The notes under the pieces are model-generated. The model was given only the letters and a program-made list of their open reading frames with translations, searched no databases and had not been told where the DNA came from. This document shows positions 44,977-54,055 of a DNA stretch of 64,000 bases, piece by piece. Position 1 is the first letter of the stretch, and the number at the start of each line of letters is the position of its first letter. A program made the translations under genes and the position numbers. This DNA comes from Tritonibacter mobilis (GTDB taxonomy: Bacteria > Pseudomonadota > Alphaproteobacteria > Rhodobacterales > Rhodobacteraceae), in assembly GCF_001681715.1 (NCBI RefSeq), contig NZ_LNWY01000009.1, positions 1 to 64,000 on the forward strand, read 5' to 3'.

Positions 44977-46176
44977 ATGGATGATCGTAACGTTGGATAC
45001 GCGCAAGGCATAGGGTCTTCCGACATCGGAGCATTTGCCGACAATCTGGCTGAGTCTTTGGATCGCCAGATGAAGATCGCTTTCGAGCCCGAAGAACGAA
45101 AGTCCCTGCGCCGTTTCAGTTCTACCGAGGTCGCCAGCCTCCTGCGCGTGAGCACATCTAACCTGCGCAACCGGCACAAGGACGGCAGCTTCCCGGAAGT
45201 ACATACAGACAACCGCGGACACCGGTTCTACACAGCCCAAGAGATTGATGAGTTGCGCGATATTCTGGGGCGCACTGGAAAGAACGCAGAAAACTACCGC
45301 CCTGGTCGACGTGAGGGCGATCGTCTCCAGGTGATATCTGTCGTCAATTTCAAAGGCGGATCGTCAAAAACGACAGCAACGATACATCTTGCACAACGGT
45401 ATGCCTTGCGAGGCTACCGAGTATTGGTTTTGGATCTCGATCCGCAGGCAAGTCTGACCACCTTTTTCGGCTTTCGGCCCGAGCTCGAGTTCGCCGAAGG
45501 CGGCACAATCTATGATGCCCTGAGATATGAGGAACAAGTTCCACTCTCAGCCGTCATCCAAAAAACCTACTTCCACAAGCTCGATATGGTCCCAGCGGGC
45601 CTAATGCTATCGGAATACGAAACCGAGACGGCAAACGCCCTCGCCCGCCGGGTGCAGCCCATATTTGCGGAGCGTCTCGCCTTAGCGCTTGAGGAAGTAG
45701 AGGCGAATTACGACATCGTTCTGATCGACTGCCCACCTCAACTTGGTTTTTTGACCCTTACGGCGTTGGCAGCCTCGACGGGGCTTTTGGTAACCGTGGT
45801 ACCTGGCATGCTCGACATCGCTTCCATGAGCCAGTTCCTGAAACTTGCTTCGGAAACGGTCAAGGCCGTGGAAGAAGCCATTGGCCGGCGCGTTACCTGG
45901 GACTTCGTAAAGTTCTTGATCACGAGATACGAACCGTCGGACGGGCCTCAGACGCAAATGGCAGGCTACCTGAGATCGATCTTGGCCGGACAGGTCATGA
46001 CTGAACCAATGTTGAAATCTACGGCAATCTCGGACGCTGGTATGACCCAACAAACCGTCTACGAAGTTGATCCGAGCCAATTCATCAGAAAAACGATTGA
46101 TCGCGCTCTGACCAGCGTGAACGGCGTTGGCGATGAGTTGGAACAGACAATCCAAATGGCATGGGGGCGTCGCTGA
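44977..46176 (+). CDS. repA: plasmid partition ATPase RepA (ParA type)
   Basis: A 399-residue ParA-type protein with an N-terminal DNA-binding extension (FSSTEVASLLRVSTSNLRNRH) and the deviant Walker A motif NFKGGSSKTTATIHLAQR near residue 125. DLDPQASLTT and LIDCPPQLGFL supply the remaining ATPase motifs. It segregates the plasmid with RepB and represses the operon. Its stop overlaps the repB start by one base (TGATG). Confidence 0.95.
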   Translation: MDDRNVGYAQGIGSSDIGAFADNLAESLDRQMKIAFEPEERKSLRRFSSTEVASLLRVSTSNLRNRHKDGSFPEVHTDNRGHRFYTAQEIDELRDILGRTGKNAENYRPGRREGDRLQVISVVNFKGGSSKTTATIHLAQRYALRGYRVLVLDLDPQASLTTFFGFRPELEFAEGGTIYDALRYEEQVPLSAVIQKTYFHKLDMVPAGLMLSEYETETANALARRVQPIFAERLALALEEVEANYDIVLIDCPPQLGFLTLTALAASTGLLVTVVPGMLDIASMSQFLKLASETVKAVEEAIGRRVTWDFVKFLITRYEPSDGPQTQMAGYLRSILAGQVMTEPMLKSTAISDAGMTQQTVYEVDPSQFIRKTIDRALTSVNGVGDELEQTIQMAWGRR

Positions 46177-47144
46177 TGGCCCGAAACATCTTCAATCAGC
46201 CACCAAAGGACGAGAAGGAGAGCGCGGCCCCCTCCCCTACCCCACCAAAGGCAGCAAAACTGCCAGGATCTGTTGGCGGATTGCGCGACTCTTTGCGCGA
46301 GATTACCGCGAATTCGATCCGTGACATCGAGCCCGACCAGATTGATATGGATGGCCTGCGCGATCGGTTGGTGCTGGAGGATTCCAGTATTGATGAGTTG
46401 GCCGAAAGCATTCGCAAGCATGGGCAACAAGTGCCAATTATGGTCCGTCCATCGGCCCAACCGGACAGATACCGCATCATCTACGGACGACGCAGGCTTG
46501 CAGCGATCCGCATGGTCGGCGGAACGGTCAAGGCGATCGTTCGAACCTTGGATGATGACGCATCTCTGATCGCACAGGGCCAAGAGAACAACCTCCGACT
46601 AGACCCGTCTTTCATTGAGAAATCTCTTTTTATCAAAGAGATGCAGGAATCAGGTTACAAGCCAAACGTCATTCAGGATGCTCTCGGCTTGACACGGCAG
46701 GGCGTGTCCAACCATCGCGTGGTCATAGAGCAACTGCCAGAAGGGCTTGTACAGCTGATAGGGCCGGCACATGGCATCGGACGACGGCAATGGGGTGACC
46801 TGGCCGCTTTCTCGAAAAAGATAGATCTGGTGAACACGGCCAAAGAGGTGATTGCCGCCCTGCCCGACGACACTCCAAGCGCGGAAAAGTTTCAGGCAGT
46901 CTACTCGGCTTGTTCGAACAAGGCACGTAGCGACAAGAAGCAAGCCAACGGCAGCCTAACGTCCGTCGTCAAAGATGCGGACGGTAGCTCTGTGGGAACG
47001 CTGACAATCGATCAGAAAACGATCGCCATCAAGATCGCCAAGAAGGACAACCCAGAATTCGGCCAATGGATCGAAGAGCGCGCGGAGGCAGCGCTTTTGA
47101 AGCTCTTCGAACAGTGGCGGAATGAGAGCGGCTCTGGGTCCTAA
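46176..47144 (+). CDS. repB: plasmid partition protein RepB (ParB type)
   Basis: A 322-residue ParB-family protein: N-terminal RepA-interaction tail, ParB box (GQQVPIMVRPSAQPDRYRI...GRRRLAA), and helix-turn-helix (NVIQDALGLTRQGVSNHRV near residue 175). It would bind the two parS palindromes after repC. ATG at 46176 is used because it shares the base of the repA stop. Confidence 0.95.
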   Translation: MARNIFNQPPKDEKESAAPSPTPPKAAKLPGSVGGLRDSLREITANSIRDIEPDQIDMDGLRDRLVLEDSSIDELAESIRKHGQQVPIMVRPSAQPDRYRIIYGRRRLAAIRMVGGTVKAIVRTLDDDASLIAQGQENNLRLDPSFIEKSLFIKEMQESGYKPNVIQDALGLTRQGVSNHRVVIEQLPEGLVQLIGPAHGIGRRQWGDLAAFSKKIDLVNTAKEVIAALPDDTPSAEKFQAVYSACSNKARSDKKQANGSLTSVVKDADGSSVGTLTIDQKTIAIKIAKKDNPEFGQWIEERAEAALLKLFEQWRNESGSGS

Positions 47145-47194
47145 CCCAAGCCACACAGAGTAACGCGAGCAGAGGAGAAAAGCGAAGACCAGAA

Positions 47195-47245
47195 GAAAAG
47201 AGCCCCCCAAAGTTTCCCCTGGAGAGCCCTCATCATTCGATTAGC
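47195..47245 (-). ncRNA. antisense ctRNA of the repABC operon
   Basis: On the minus strand TTGACC (47280-47275), a 17-bp spacer and TACATC (47257-47252) form a strong promoter. The transcript of about 50 nt ends in a hairpin (GCTCTCC 47227-47221 with GGGGGGC 47208-47202, two GU pairs) followed by a U-rich run. This is the expected place and size of the repABC counter-transcribed RNA that limits repC expression and sets incompatibility. Confidence 0.75.
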
Positions 47246-47381
47246 ACTCATGATGTAGCAACCTCCAGCAAACCGGTCAAGAGTCACCGATTCGGTGGAC
47301 GGATTTTTATTGCCTTTTCCTGAGCGAAATCTCGGGAAGAGACTGGGAAGCTGTGGGCCGAACGGTCGTCGTGAACAAACC

Positions 47382-48437
47382 ATGGCATTTACAAAACTAT
47401 CGATCAGAACCGCTGGTGCTGATGCATCACGCGGCTCAATTTCTGCGGATGAAACCGACATCTGGACCATCTTCAGGGCACTGAGAGATGCACGTAGTGT
47501 ATTCGGTCTGCGTCCTGGCCATATCCAAACACTTCAAGCCATGCTCAGTTTCTTGAAGCCCGGCCATGGCGAAACGGTTTTCGCGTCCAACGACTCGATT
47601 TGCCAGCGCGTCGGCGGAATCGACGAACGGACGCTCCGCAGACACATCAACCGCTTCGTCGAACTCGGGTTCATCAAACGCAATGACAGCTCGAACCGAA
47701 AGCGCTACCGCGTTCGCTCGTCCAGCGGGGAATGCATCAGCTATGGACTGTCTCTAACCCCCCTCCTCCAACGCGCGAGCGAGCTTATCGCCATCGCACA
47801 TGAGATGGATAATAACCGGCGGGATCGGATATTTGTCCGCAAACAGATCCTTACAAAGCTCGCCCATTTGGAAGAGCATGATCCCAGCAACTCATTCATC
47901 AACCACGCACGGAGAGCTCTACGCAGGAAGCTGAGCCTGCCCGAATACCACGCGCTGCTCGCTGACACGGACAGAGAATGCCTGAGTTTGAATACACCAG
48001 ATGACACACCAGAAACTGTGGAATTGCCCGCCAATGACGGACAAACTGTCCGGCACCAATCTAAGTCCGAAGAAGAAAAAAAAGATTTAGATAGCAACAT
48101 AGGCAATGAAGCTCTGAAACCGGACTTGCTAACCTCAGTCTGCGATCAAGCGACATCGTTCTCCACAGAGAAACTTAGAGACTGGTTGGACATTGAGATA
48201 CATGCTCGAACACTTGCACCCATGATGGGCATTCACCCAGAAACGTTCGAGAAAGCCAAGAATGCGGTAGGAGCTCAGAAAGCGTCATGCGCGATCTTCA
48301 TCATGCTGCAACTTGGACAACGCATCAGGGACTTTGGAGCGTATTTTCACAGTATCACCTTGGGCCAACGTCAAGACCAGTTTGATCCAGTGGCTTTGAT
48401 CAAGCGTCTGTCAAAAACTGCTATGCAAACCGCCTAG
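47382..48437 (+). CDS. repC: replication initiator RepC
   Basis: A 351-residue RepC with the N-terminal helix-turn-helix region (SNDSICQRVGGIDERTLRRHINRFVELGFI) and a family-typical C-terminal domain (FIMLQLGQRIRDFGAYFHSI). In repABC plasmids the origin lies inside repC. ATG at 47382 fits the family start (MAFTKLSIRTAG). The 237-bp gap before it holds the ctRNA. Confidence 0.94.
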   Translation: MAFTKLSIRTAGADASRGSISADETDIWTIFRALRDARSVFGLRPGHIQTLQAMLSFLKPGHGETVFASNDSICQRVGGIDERTLRRHINRFVELGFIKRNDSSNRKRYRVRSSSGECISYGLSLTPLLQRASELIAIAHEMDNNRRDRIFVRKQILTKLAHLEEHDPSNSFINHARRALRRKLSLPEYHALLADTDRECLSLNTPDDTPETVELPANDGQTVRHQSKSEEEKKDLDSNIGNEALKPDLLTSVCDQATSFSTEKLRDWLDIEIHARTLAPMMGIHPETFEKAKNAVGAQKASCAIFIMLQLGQRIRDFGAYFHSITLGQRQDQFDPVALIKRLSKTAMQTA

Positions 48438-48438
48438 T

Positions 48439-48454
48439 GTCCACCGCGGTGGAC
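48439..48454. other. parS centromere candidate 1
   Basis: GTCCACCGCGGTGGAC is a perfect 16-bp palindrome starting 2 bp after the repC stop. Its size and position fit RepB-binding parS sites of repABC replicons. An identical copy follows at 48572. Confidence 0.8.
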
Positions 48455-48571
48455 GTCTGGCCGGCAACTAGTCCAATGACGCGCGGTCTCTCCACGTGCA
48501 TCAAAGCGACCGAGCCAAATTACACTAGGGCGATACTGCACGGTCAATCCGTGTTCCTCCGACCCGCCGAT

Positions 48572-48587
48572 GTCCACCGCGGTGGAC
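48572..48587. other. parS centromere candidate 2
   Basis: This is a second identical 16-bp palindrome (GTCCACCGCGGTGGAC) in the region between repC and the RES toxin gene. No further perfect copies were seen in the window. Confidence 0.78.
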
Positions 48588-48611
48588 AGATCAGGCACCA
48601 AGTCTCACAAC

Positions 48612-49124
48612 TCACATGCGTGACAGCCGCTCTTCGTCATCCACCACTTCCAAAGAACCTATATTGTCAGTCCAGACCCACAGCACAATATTGAAGTCAG
48701 ATGATGACGCGCCCTTTGCAAAACTCTGGATCAGAAGCCCCGCGAACCGATCTGCTATGAGGGCGCTTGCCAAATCCTGTGTCGGCACAGGTTGGCCATC
48801 GAGCATCTTCATGCGCCATGCAGGGTCGGCAAGCATTGACGCTGTCACACCATACCGATCGAGCCTGTCCTGATCGCGGGTATCGAAAATAGGCCCAAGG
48901 TCGGCCTTGTAGGACACCAGGATAGTGGGTTGCAGGCTGCCTACCTGGTTGGCTTCTCTAAGAGCGGTCGCGGGATCCAGCGAGGTGTAGAGGGCAGGGG
49001 TGCCCTTGGCATTAAAGCGCCCTCCATAGAGTTCAGCGCCTAGTCCGGACAGAGGTTCACGCGCATAGACCGGGTTCAGGGCGCGGTAGAGCGGCCCTGA
49101 GTAGCGTCCATCTTTCAGCGGCAT
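48612..49124 (-). CDS. RES-domain toxin (NAD+ phosphorylase type)
   Basis: A 170-residue protein with the RES pattern: arginine in LYRALNP, GGRFNAKGTPALYTS (the glycine-rich RFN core) and a conserved Glu in TALREANQVG. RES toxins degrade NAD+. It shares one base with the stop of the antitoxin gene (TGATG), giving coupled translation. The pair sits right after the replicon and would stabilise the plasmid. Confidence 0.9.
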   Translation of the reverse strand: MPLKDGRYSGPLYRALNPVYAREPLSGLGAELYGGRFNAKGTPALYTSLDPATALREANQVGSLQPTILVSYKADLGPIFDTRDQDRLDRYGVTASMLADPAWRMKMLDGQPVPTQDLASALIADRFAGLLIQSFAKGASSSDFNIVLWVWTDNIGSLEVVDDEERLSRM

Positions 49125-49474
49125 CAGGCAAAGACGCCTGCATCGACCGCATCGATGTATTCCAGAACTTGCTGAGCTTTGCCTTCCTGAACCAGCTGCA
49201 TGGCTGTTCGGCCATCAAAGCCGGGCAGGGGCTCTGACCGGTACCATGCATAGGCCATCAGTTCCGAGCCGAAGCGGGGTTCGACTTTGTTCAGCACCTC
49301 TACCAATTCGCGCAGGCGGCGCTGCGTCTTGTCCGAACCGATGCGGGCTCGCCTCTGCAACGCGTCTTTGCCCAAGCCGACGGTCAATGCGATCTCTTCT
49401 GCTGATGTGCGTAGCACCGCGGCGATCTTCCGCGGTTCGAATTGCCCAGCTTCAGCAAAGCTCGTGATGTGCAT
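49124..49474 (-). CDS. Xre/MbcA-ParS-like antitoxin with DUF2384
   Basis: A 116-residue antitoxin: N-terminal helix-turn-helix (IAAVLRTSAEEIALTVGLGKDAL) and C-terminal DUF2384 domain (AYAWYRSEPLPGFDGRTAMQLVQEGKAQQVLEYI). ATG at 49474 is preceded by AGGAG with 9-bp spacing; an upstream longer start is less likely. A strong promoter lies just upstream with a palindrome, so autoregulation is expected. Confidence 0.88.
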   Translation of the reverse strand: MHITSFAEAGQFEPRKIAAVLRTSAEEIALTVGLGKDALQRRARIGSDKTQRRLRELVEVLNKVEPRFGSELMAYAWYRSEPLPGFDGRTAMQLVQEGKAQQVLEYIDAVDAGVFA

Positions 49475-49503
49475 GATCTGTGCTCCTACAGTGATACTGA
49501 CGG

Positions 49504-49532
49504 TATATAGCGGCAATATTGCTGAAATTCAA
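49504..49532 (-). promoter_or_regulatory. RES toxin-antitoxin promoter and operator
   Basis: On the minus strand TTGAAT (49532-49527), a 17-bp spacer and TATATA (49509-49504) form a good promoter. The palindrome GCAATATTGC (49513-49522) in the spacer is a likely antitoxin-binding site. Confidence 0.75.
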
Positions 49533-49822
49533 GTTTTCAGGAAGTGCTGTGCCTTCGTTTCCCATACTTATTCGTAACGCTCCATTACTCAGAACGTCGA
49601 AAACCCTGATTTTTGGGCTTGAGAAGTCGCCGTTGGCGCGTTCTTTTCCGATCGAGAACGTCAGATAAGTTATTGATAATATGACAAAGACTGCGGCAGT
49701 CGGACCGGAGTTGCCGATATGGCTTGCCGATCTTGGATCGGAACCGGCACTTACTGCATGCAGTCACTGGGGTCCGCGGTGGTGTCGAGCCATTGACAGT
49801 TACCTCAGACCAGTTGGCTGGT

Positions 49823-49852
49823 GGAAAGTGAAAGTGGACTTCGGGTTTTGTG
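49823..49852 (+). repeat. shared hairpin-type element, copy 1
   Basis: GAAAGTGAAAGTGGACTTCG with a following GGGTTTTGT is a divergent copy of the element found before other genes of this block (copies at 51400, 51896, 56713, 61035 and 62425). Confidence 0.45.
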
Positions 49853-49933
49853 ACTGACGGATGAGGGCCTTTGGGGTGCCTCGGACGGGTCCGGGCCGGG
49901 TTCCGGTCTGCCGTTCCTGATAAGGGCATTCCC

Positions 49934-50404
49934 ATGCAAATAGGTGTCTTGCGCGTCTTGCGCGCGACCGCTGCCTCCTGGTGGCGGCATAGAGAACTGC
50001 GCCGAACTGGCCAGACGGCGCTGGCACAGCAGCTCGAACGCCAGACCGTCCAGCGTGACCTCGGCTATCTCAGGCAGGCGGCGACAATGCCGGACGCGCA
50101 TGTGATCTGCGGGGAGGGTGGCACTTTCCTGCATCTCGGCTGGACCAACGTTTCGACTCTCACGCCGATCGAGTGCTTTCCGTTGGCCGCCCTGGCAGTC
50201 GCACGAGGGACGCCCCTCATCGATATCCGGCCCATCACCGATGTCATCGCCTTCGCGAACCTGCCGCAGGTGAGGCGGGACGGATCGGTCAACCCTGAGC
50301 ATTCGGGTGCCGGCAGGTCCGTTTCTCTGACCACCTACATCGACATGGTCGAAGAGCTCGGCGCGAGCATCACCAACGATCCACGGCCCTGTCGGTCAAC
50401 CTAG
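49934..50404 (+). CDS. hypothetical protein
   Basis: From ATG 49934 a 156-residue frame (MQIGVLRVLRATAASWW) runs to 50404 with no recognised family. The opposite strand also has a long frame, so coding strand and even coding status are unsure. It lies between copy 1 of the shared element and the ArdC gene, with the same direction as the block. Confidence 0.4.
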   Translation: MQIGVLRVLRATAASWWRHRELRRTGQTALAQQLERQTVQRDLGYLRQAATMPDAHVICGEGGTFLHLGWTNVSTLTPIECFPLAALAVARGTPLIDIRPITDVIAFANLPQVRRDGSVNPEHSGAGRSVSLTTYIDMVEELGASITNDPRPCRST

Positions 50405-50444
50405 TCGCCACTCCCTCTCATCAACACTCGAAAGGAGGCCAGCC

Positions 50445-51383
50445 ATGGCCCGATCCCGCACGCCCAAATTCGATGCCTCCGAGGTCATCACCAACGAAAT
50501 CATCCGCATCATCGAGCGCGGCGTCCTGCCCTGGCGCAAGCCCTGGACCATTGGCGGCAGCTCTCGTCCCCTGCGCGTGGGCGGAGAACCCTACCAGGGT
50601 GTGAACAACTTCCTGCTCACCATGCGAACGGTGATGGCGGGCCACAGCTCGCCCTTCTGGATGACGTTGCCGCAGGCCAATGCGTTGGACGCAAAGGTCC
50701 GCAAGGGCGAGAAATCCTCTGTCGTCGTCTATTACGGCCAAAGCCGGAAAGACGCGGGCGGCGAGGACGACCGCAGCGATGGCGATGATCGCTCCGAGGA
50801 AGCCCGCATCTTCCGCTTCCAGAAAGCCTACCGCGTGTTCAATGCCTGCCAGATCGATGGCCTGCCCGACAGTTTCTTCCCCGACCCGGAGCCCGCACCC
50901 GAGCATCCTCCGTCCGAGCCCATCCCGCACATGCAGGCGTTTTTCGACGCCATCGACATCACGACCGTCTTCACGGGGACGGAAGCCTACTATTTGCCAC
51001 CTGTAGACAAGGTGTTCATGCCATCCATTTCCAGGTTCGAGAACCCGCGGAACTTCTACGGGGTCTGGGCGCATGAGCTCGCCCATGCCACCAAGGCGCG
51101 CCATCGGCTGAACCGCGACTACGGCCTCTCGCGCTTCGGCAACACGGCCTATGCCCGCGAAGAGATCGTCGCCGAGCTGACCTCGGTGTTCCTTGGTCAG
51201 ACGCTCGGCTTTACGGCCCATACGCTCGAGATGAACGCGGCGTATCTCTACAATTGGCTGCGGGTTCTGCGCTCGGACAAGGGCGCCATCTTCAAACACG
51301 CCGCTGACGCGCAGCGCGCCTGCGACTACCTGATCGCACTGTCGGAGGCGGGCAGGGCATGGGAGGTCGACCAGGCCGCTTGA
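50445..51383 (+). CDS. ardC: ArdC-like antirestriction zinc metalloprotease
   Basis: A 312-residue protein with an N-terminal ssDNA-binding ArdC domain (DASEVITNEIIRIIERGVLPWRKPW, GVNNFLL) and a C-terminal zincin with WAHELAHATK near residue 208 and the distal Glu in EEIVAELTSVFLG. ArdC proteins protect incoming plasmid DNA from restriction during conjugation. Start ATG 50445 has AAAGGAGG. This gene opens the accessory block. Confidence 0.9.
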   Translation: MARSRTPKFDASEVITNEIIRIIERGVLPWRKPWTIGGSSRPLRVGGEPYQGVNNFLLTMRTVMAGHSSPFWMTLPQANALDAKVRKGEKSSVVVYYGQSRKDAGGEDDRSDGDDRSEEARIFRFQKAYRVFNACQIDGLPDSFFPDPEPAPEHPPSEPIPHMQAFFDAIDITTVFTGTEAYYLPPVDKVFMPSISRFENPRNFYGVWAHELAHATKARHRLNRDYGLSRFGNTAYAREEIVAELTSVFLGQTLGFTAHTLEMNAAYLYNWLRVLRSDKGAIFKHAADAQRACDYLIALSEAGRAWEVDQAA

Positions 51384-51399
51384 GGGGATGTGTGTCGGC

Positions 51400-51420
51400 A
51401 AAGGGAAAGCAGGCTTTGGG
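51400..51420 (+). repeat. shared hairpin-type element, copy 2
   Basis: The copy contains GGGAAAGCAGGCTTTGGG; GAAAGC pairs with GCTTT across AG. It ends 32 bp before the DUF3768 start. Confidence 0.55.
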
Positions 51421-51452
51421 AAGGGTGTTTCAACTTCACAGAGGAATGCCCC

Positions 51453-51842
51453 ATGACCAGTACCGCACAACCCCAGACAGACCGCCCGGACTCGAGTGTG
51501 ATCGCAGCGCAGAACGACGCGTTTCGCAAGCTCGCTTGCCTCGGGGTGCCGCCCGCGCAGCCCATACAGGGCCGCATGCATGTCACCCGCTCGATTATGG
51601 AGGCTGGTGACGGCTTCATGGCCGAGGCGGTGAAGGCCACGGGCATGTTCGAGACCTTCGAGCCCGAGAACGATCCCGAAGGATGGCATGATTTCGGGGC
51701 GGTCGAGGTCCGCGGCGAGACCGTGTTCTGGAAACTGGATTTGTACGAAGCGGATTCCGACTTCCGCTATGGCGCCGAGGCCCCGGACAATCCCGCCACC
51801 ACCATGCGCGTGCTGACCATCATGCTGGCGCGCGACTGGTAG
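51453..51842 (+). CDS. DUF3768 family protein
   Basis: A 129-residue protein with the DUF3768 pattern (IAAQNDAFRK, GWHDFGAVEVRGETVFWKLDLYE, TTMRVLTIMLARDW). Function unknown; the family is found on alphaproteobacterial plasmids and islands. ATG 51453 follows the shared element and a GAGG site. Confidence 0.85.
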   Translation: MTSTAQPQTDRPDSSVIAAQNDAFRKLACLGVPPAQPIQGRMHVTRSIMEAGDGFMAEAVKATGMFETFEPENDPEGWHDFGAVEVRGETVFWKLDLYEADSDFRYGAEAPDNPATTMRVLTIMLARDW

Positions 51843-51895
51843 GGGAGGGGACACCCCTCCTGACAGCCCAGGCGATGAAGGCCCGCTGACCCCTC

Positions 51896-51918
51896 AAAGG
51901 GAGAGTGGGCCTTTTGTT
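51896..51918 (+). repeat. shared hairpin-type element, copy 3
   Basis: AAAGGGAGAGTGGGCCTTTT can pair AAAGG with CCTTT. It ends 78 bp before the large ParB-like gene. Confidence 0.55.
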
Positions 51919-51996
51919 GTGGTGATCCCTGAAGACGGGGATTGGCCGCGCATCTGAATGCGCGGGCCGCTCCAAACCCACCGAAAAGGAAACGCC

Positions 51997-53979
51997 ATGA
52001 CCACAAGCTTCAAACCCGTCTCCGTCGCCATCGGCGATCTGGTCTCACATCCCGCCAATGTGCGCAGCAACTCGCCGGAAACCTATGATCCTGAGAACAT
52101 CGCCCATCTGAAGGCAAGCATCGCCGTTCTGGGTCTCCTGCAGCCGCTCATGGTCCAGAAGCTCGACGGCAAATATGCTGTCCTCGCCGGTGGCCGTCGG
52201 CATGCCGCGCTGAAGGAGCTGGTCGCGGACAGGGCCGCGAAAGGCTTCACGGCGAAGGCCAAGATCGACTGCCGTCTTGTGCCAGAGGATTGCGATGTCA
52301 CCACGGCCCTGTCGCTCGCTGAGAACATCACCCAGGCGCCGATGAATGCCATCGACGAGTTCGAGGCTTTCGCGCGGATGATGGAGGTCGACGACCAGAC
52401 GCCCGAGACGATCGCAAAGACCTTCGGCACCACGGTGGCGGCCGTGAAAGGCCGGTTGCGCTATGGCCTAATCCACCCCGACATCCGCGCCGCGGCCCGG
52501 GCCAAGACGATCACGCTCGACACGATGAAGGCCTTTGCGGAGCATCCGAGCCAGGAGGTGCAGCGCGAAGTCTTCGAGGCGCTCACCAAGGAAGATAGCT
52601 ACCTGCAGGCCTATACGGTCCGCCAGGCGCTCAAATCCCGCGGCGTGCAGGTCAGTGACGATATCGGGGCCTTCGTGCGCGCGGACTACGAGGCGCGGGG
52701 CGGCGCTGTCGCCGCTGACCTTCTGGAAGAGCATTCCGTGCTCGAAGACGCCGCGCTGGTCGAGACCATCCTGCTCGAGAAGCTCGGTGCCGCCGCCGAA
52801 GAGGCCCGCATAAAGCTGGGCTTTGCCTGGGCCGATGCCATGGTCCGCTATGATTACGCGACCATGGCCGACTACGGCCGCGTTTATCCCGGCCCGATCG
52901 AGCCTGATGAGGCTGCGCAAAAGCGCATCGATGAGATCACCGCCGAGCTTGAGAAACTGCAGCTCGAGATGGAGGATGAGGGGCTCGAGGACGGTGCCTA
53001 CAACGCGCTTTACGAGCGCGTGGACGCCTTGGAAGAGGAAGCCCGCGACCTGCAGGAGGCCTACAGCGCCGAGGACCTCGCGCGGTCTGGGGTAATCGCG
53101 TCCTGGTCGGGCGGGCAGGTGACCCTCCATGTTGGCCTCGTCCGCCCGGAAGACACCGTCAAAAAGGAGGGCGCGCGCGGCTCCTCGGCTAGCCCGACCG
53201 GGGAGGAGGCCCCAGACGCCGGCGAAATCACCTATCCGGCCTCACTGGCTGAGGACCTCAAGACCGAGCGAGCCATGGCGCTTGGGGCCGCGATGGCGCT
53301 GCATCCGGAAGCTACGCTCGATCTGACGCTCTTCAAGCTGGTGAGCGACGTTCTGGCCAGCGGCATGAGTGTCACGCAGGCGATCAAGATCGATGCCCGC
53401 AAGGAATACCGCAGCCATGCCAAGATGGACGAGATCGACGCAACCTCGCGCGAGCAGGTGGCGGCGGCGCATGAGGCGCTGGACCTCTCCTGGCTCGATG
53501 ACACCCGCGCGCCCGCCGATCAGTTCGCGGCGTTTCGCGCGCTGGAGGCAGGCGAAAAGGCCAAGCTCGTGGCCTATGCCACGGCCAGCACCACGCAGTC
53601 CTGCTTCGCGCGGGACCGCCAGCGCGACAGCCTGATGCATGCGTTCGAGATCGAGATCATGCCCGACATCCGCTCCCACTGGACGCCGAATGCGGCGCTC
53701 TTCAACCGCTTCAAGAAGGCTTGGCTCCTGAAGATCCTCGGCGAGGATCTGGGTCTCGCCCAGGAGGCGGTGACGCTGGCCTCGTCGAGCAAGAAGGAGA
53801 TCGTCGCCTTTTGTGACAAGCTCTTCGCCGAGCCCTTCGCCACGCTCACGGACGCGCAGCGCGCTGCCGTGGCCGCCTGGTGCCCGCCCATGATGCAGAC
53901 AGCCGGTGTCGCCTGTGATGAGGCGGAGCCCGCGGCGGAAACCCCGGAGCCTGACGGCGACATCGCGCAAGCGGCCTGA
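51997..53979 (+). CDS. large ParB-like nuclease-domain protein
   Basis: A 660-residue protein with an N-terminal ParB/Srx fold (LVSHPANVRSNSPE, LLQPLMVQKLDGKYAVLAGGRRHAAL, SLAENITQAPMNAIDEFEAFARM), a KorB-like helix-turn-helix (ETIAKTFGTTVAAVKGRLRYG) and a long acidic, coiled-coil-rich C terminus (residues 320-365). Such proteins recur beside DUF736 and ArdC on plasmids; function is unknown, perhaps a nucleoid-associated or early-conjugation role. Confidence 0.88.
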   Translation: MTTSFKPVSVAIGDLVSHPANVRSNSPETYDPENIAHLKASIAVLGLLQPLMVQKLDGKYAVLAGGRRHAALKELVADRAAKGFTAKAKIDCRLVPEDCDVTTALSLAENITQAPMNAIDEFEAFARMMEVDDQTPETIAKTFGTTVAAVKGRLRYGLIHPDIRAAARAKTITLDTMKAFAEHPSQEVQREVFEALTKEDSYLQAYTVRQALKSRGVQVSDDIGAFVRADYEARGGAVAADLLEEHSVLEDAALVETILLEKLGAAAEEARIKLGFAWADAMVRYDYATMADYGRVYPGPIEPDEAAQKRIDEITAELEKLQLEMEDEGLEDGAYNALYERVDALEEEARDLQEAYSAEDLARSGVIASWSGGQVTLHVGLVRPEDTVKKEGARGSSASPTGEEAPDAGEITYPASLAEDLKTERAMALGAAMALHPEATLDLTLFKLVSDVLASGMSVTQAIKIDARKEYRSHAKMDEIDATSREQVAAAHEALDLSWLDDTRAPADQFAAFRALEAGEKAKLVAYATASTTQSCFARDRQRDSLMHAFEIEIMPDIRSHWTPNAALFNRFKKAWLLKILGEDLGLAQEAVTLASSSKKEIVAFCDKLFAEPFATLTDAQRAAVAAWCPPMMQTAGVACDEAEPAAETPEPDGDIAQAA

Positions 53980-54055
53980 GTCCTCACGCGACCCGCGCGT
54001 GGACCATGCCGCCCGCGCGGGTCGACCCTTCCAAACCGAACAGAAAGACATCCCC

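Noticed and set aside
47286-47301. Imperfect palindrome TCACCGATTCGGTGGA before repC as a parS site
   Set aside because: Arms do not match the perfect 16-bp palindromes after repC, and it lies in the ctRNA/repC leader where secondary structure is expected.
49805-50302. Minus-strand alternative to the hypothetical gene at 49934
   Set aside because: Neither strand shows a family, but the plus-strand frame fits the direction and element layout of the block, so I kept that one at low confidence.
50421-51854. Minus-strand frame of 477 codons opposite ArdC and DUF3768
   Set aside because: Spans two well-supported plus-strand genes and their spacer; no recognisable domain.
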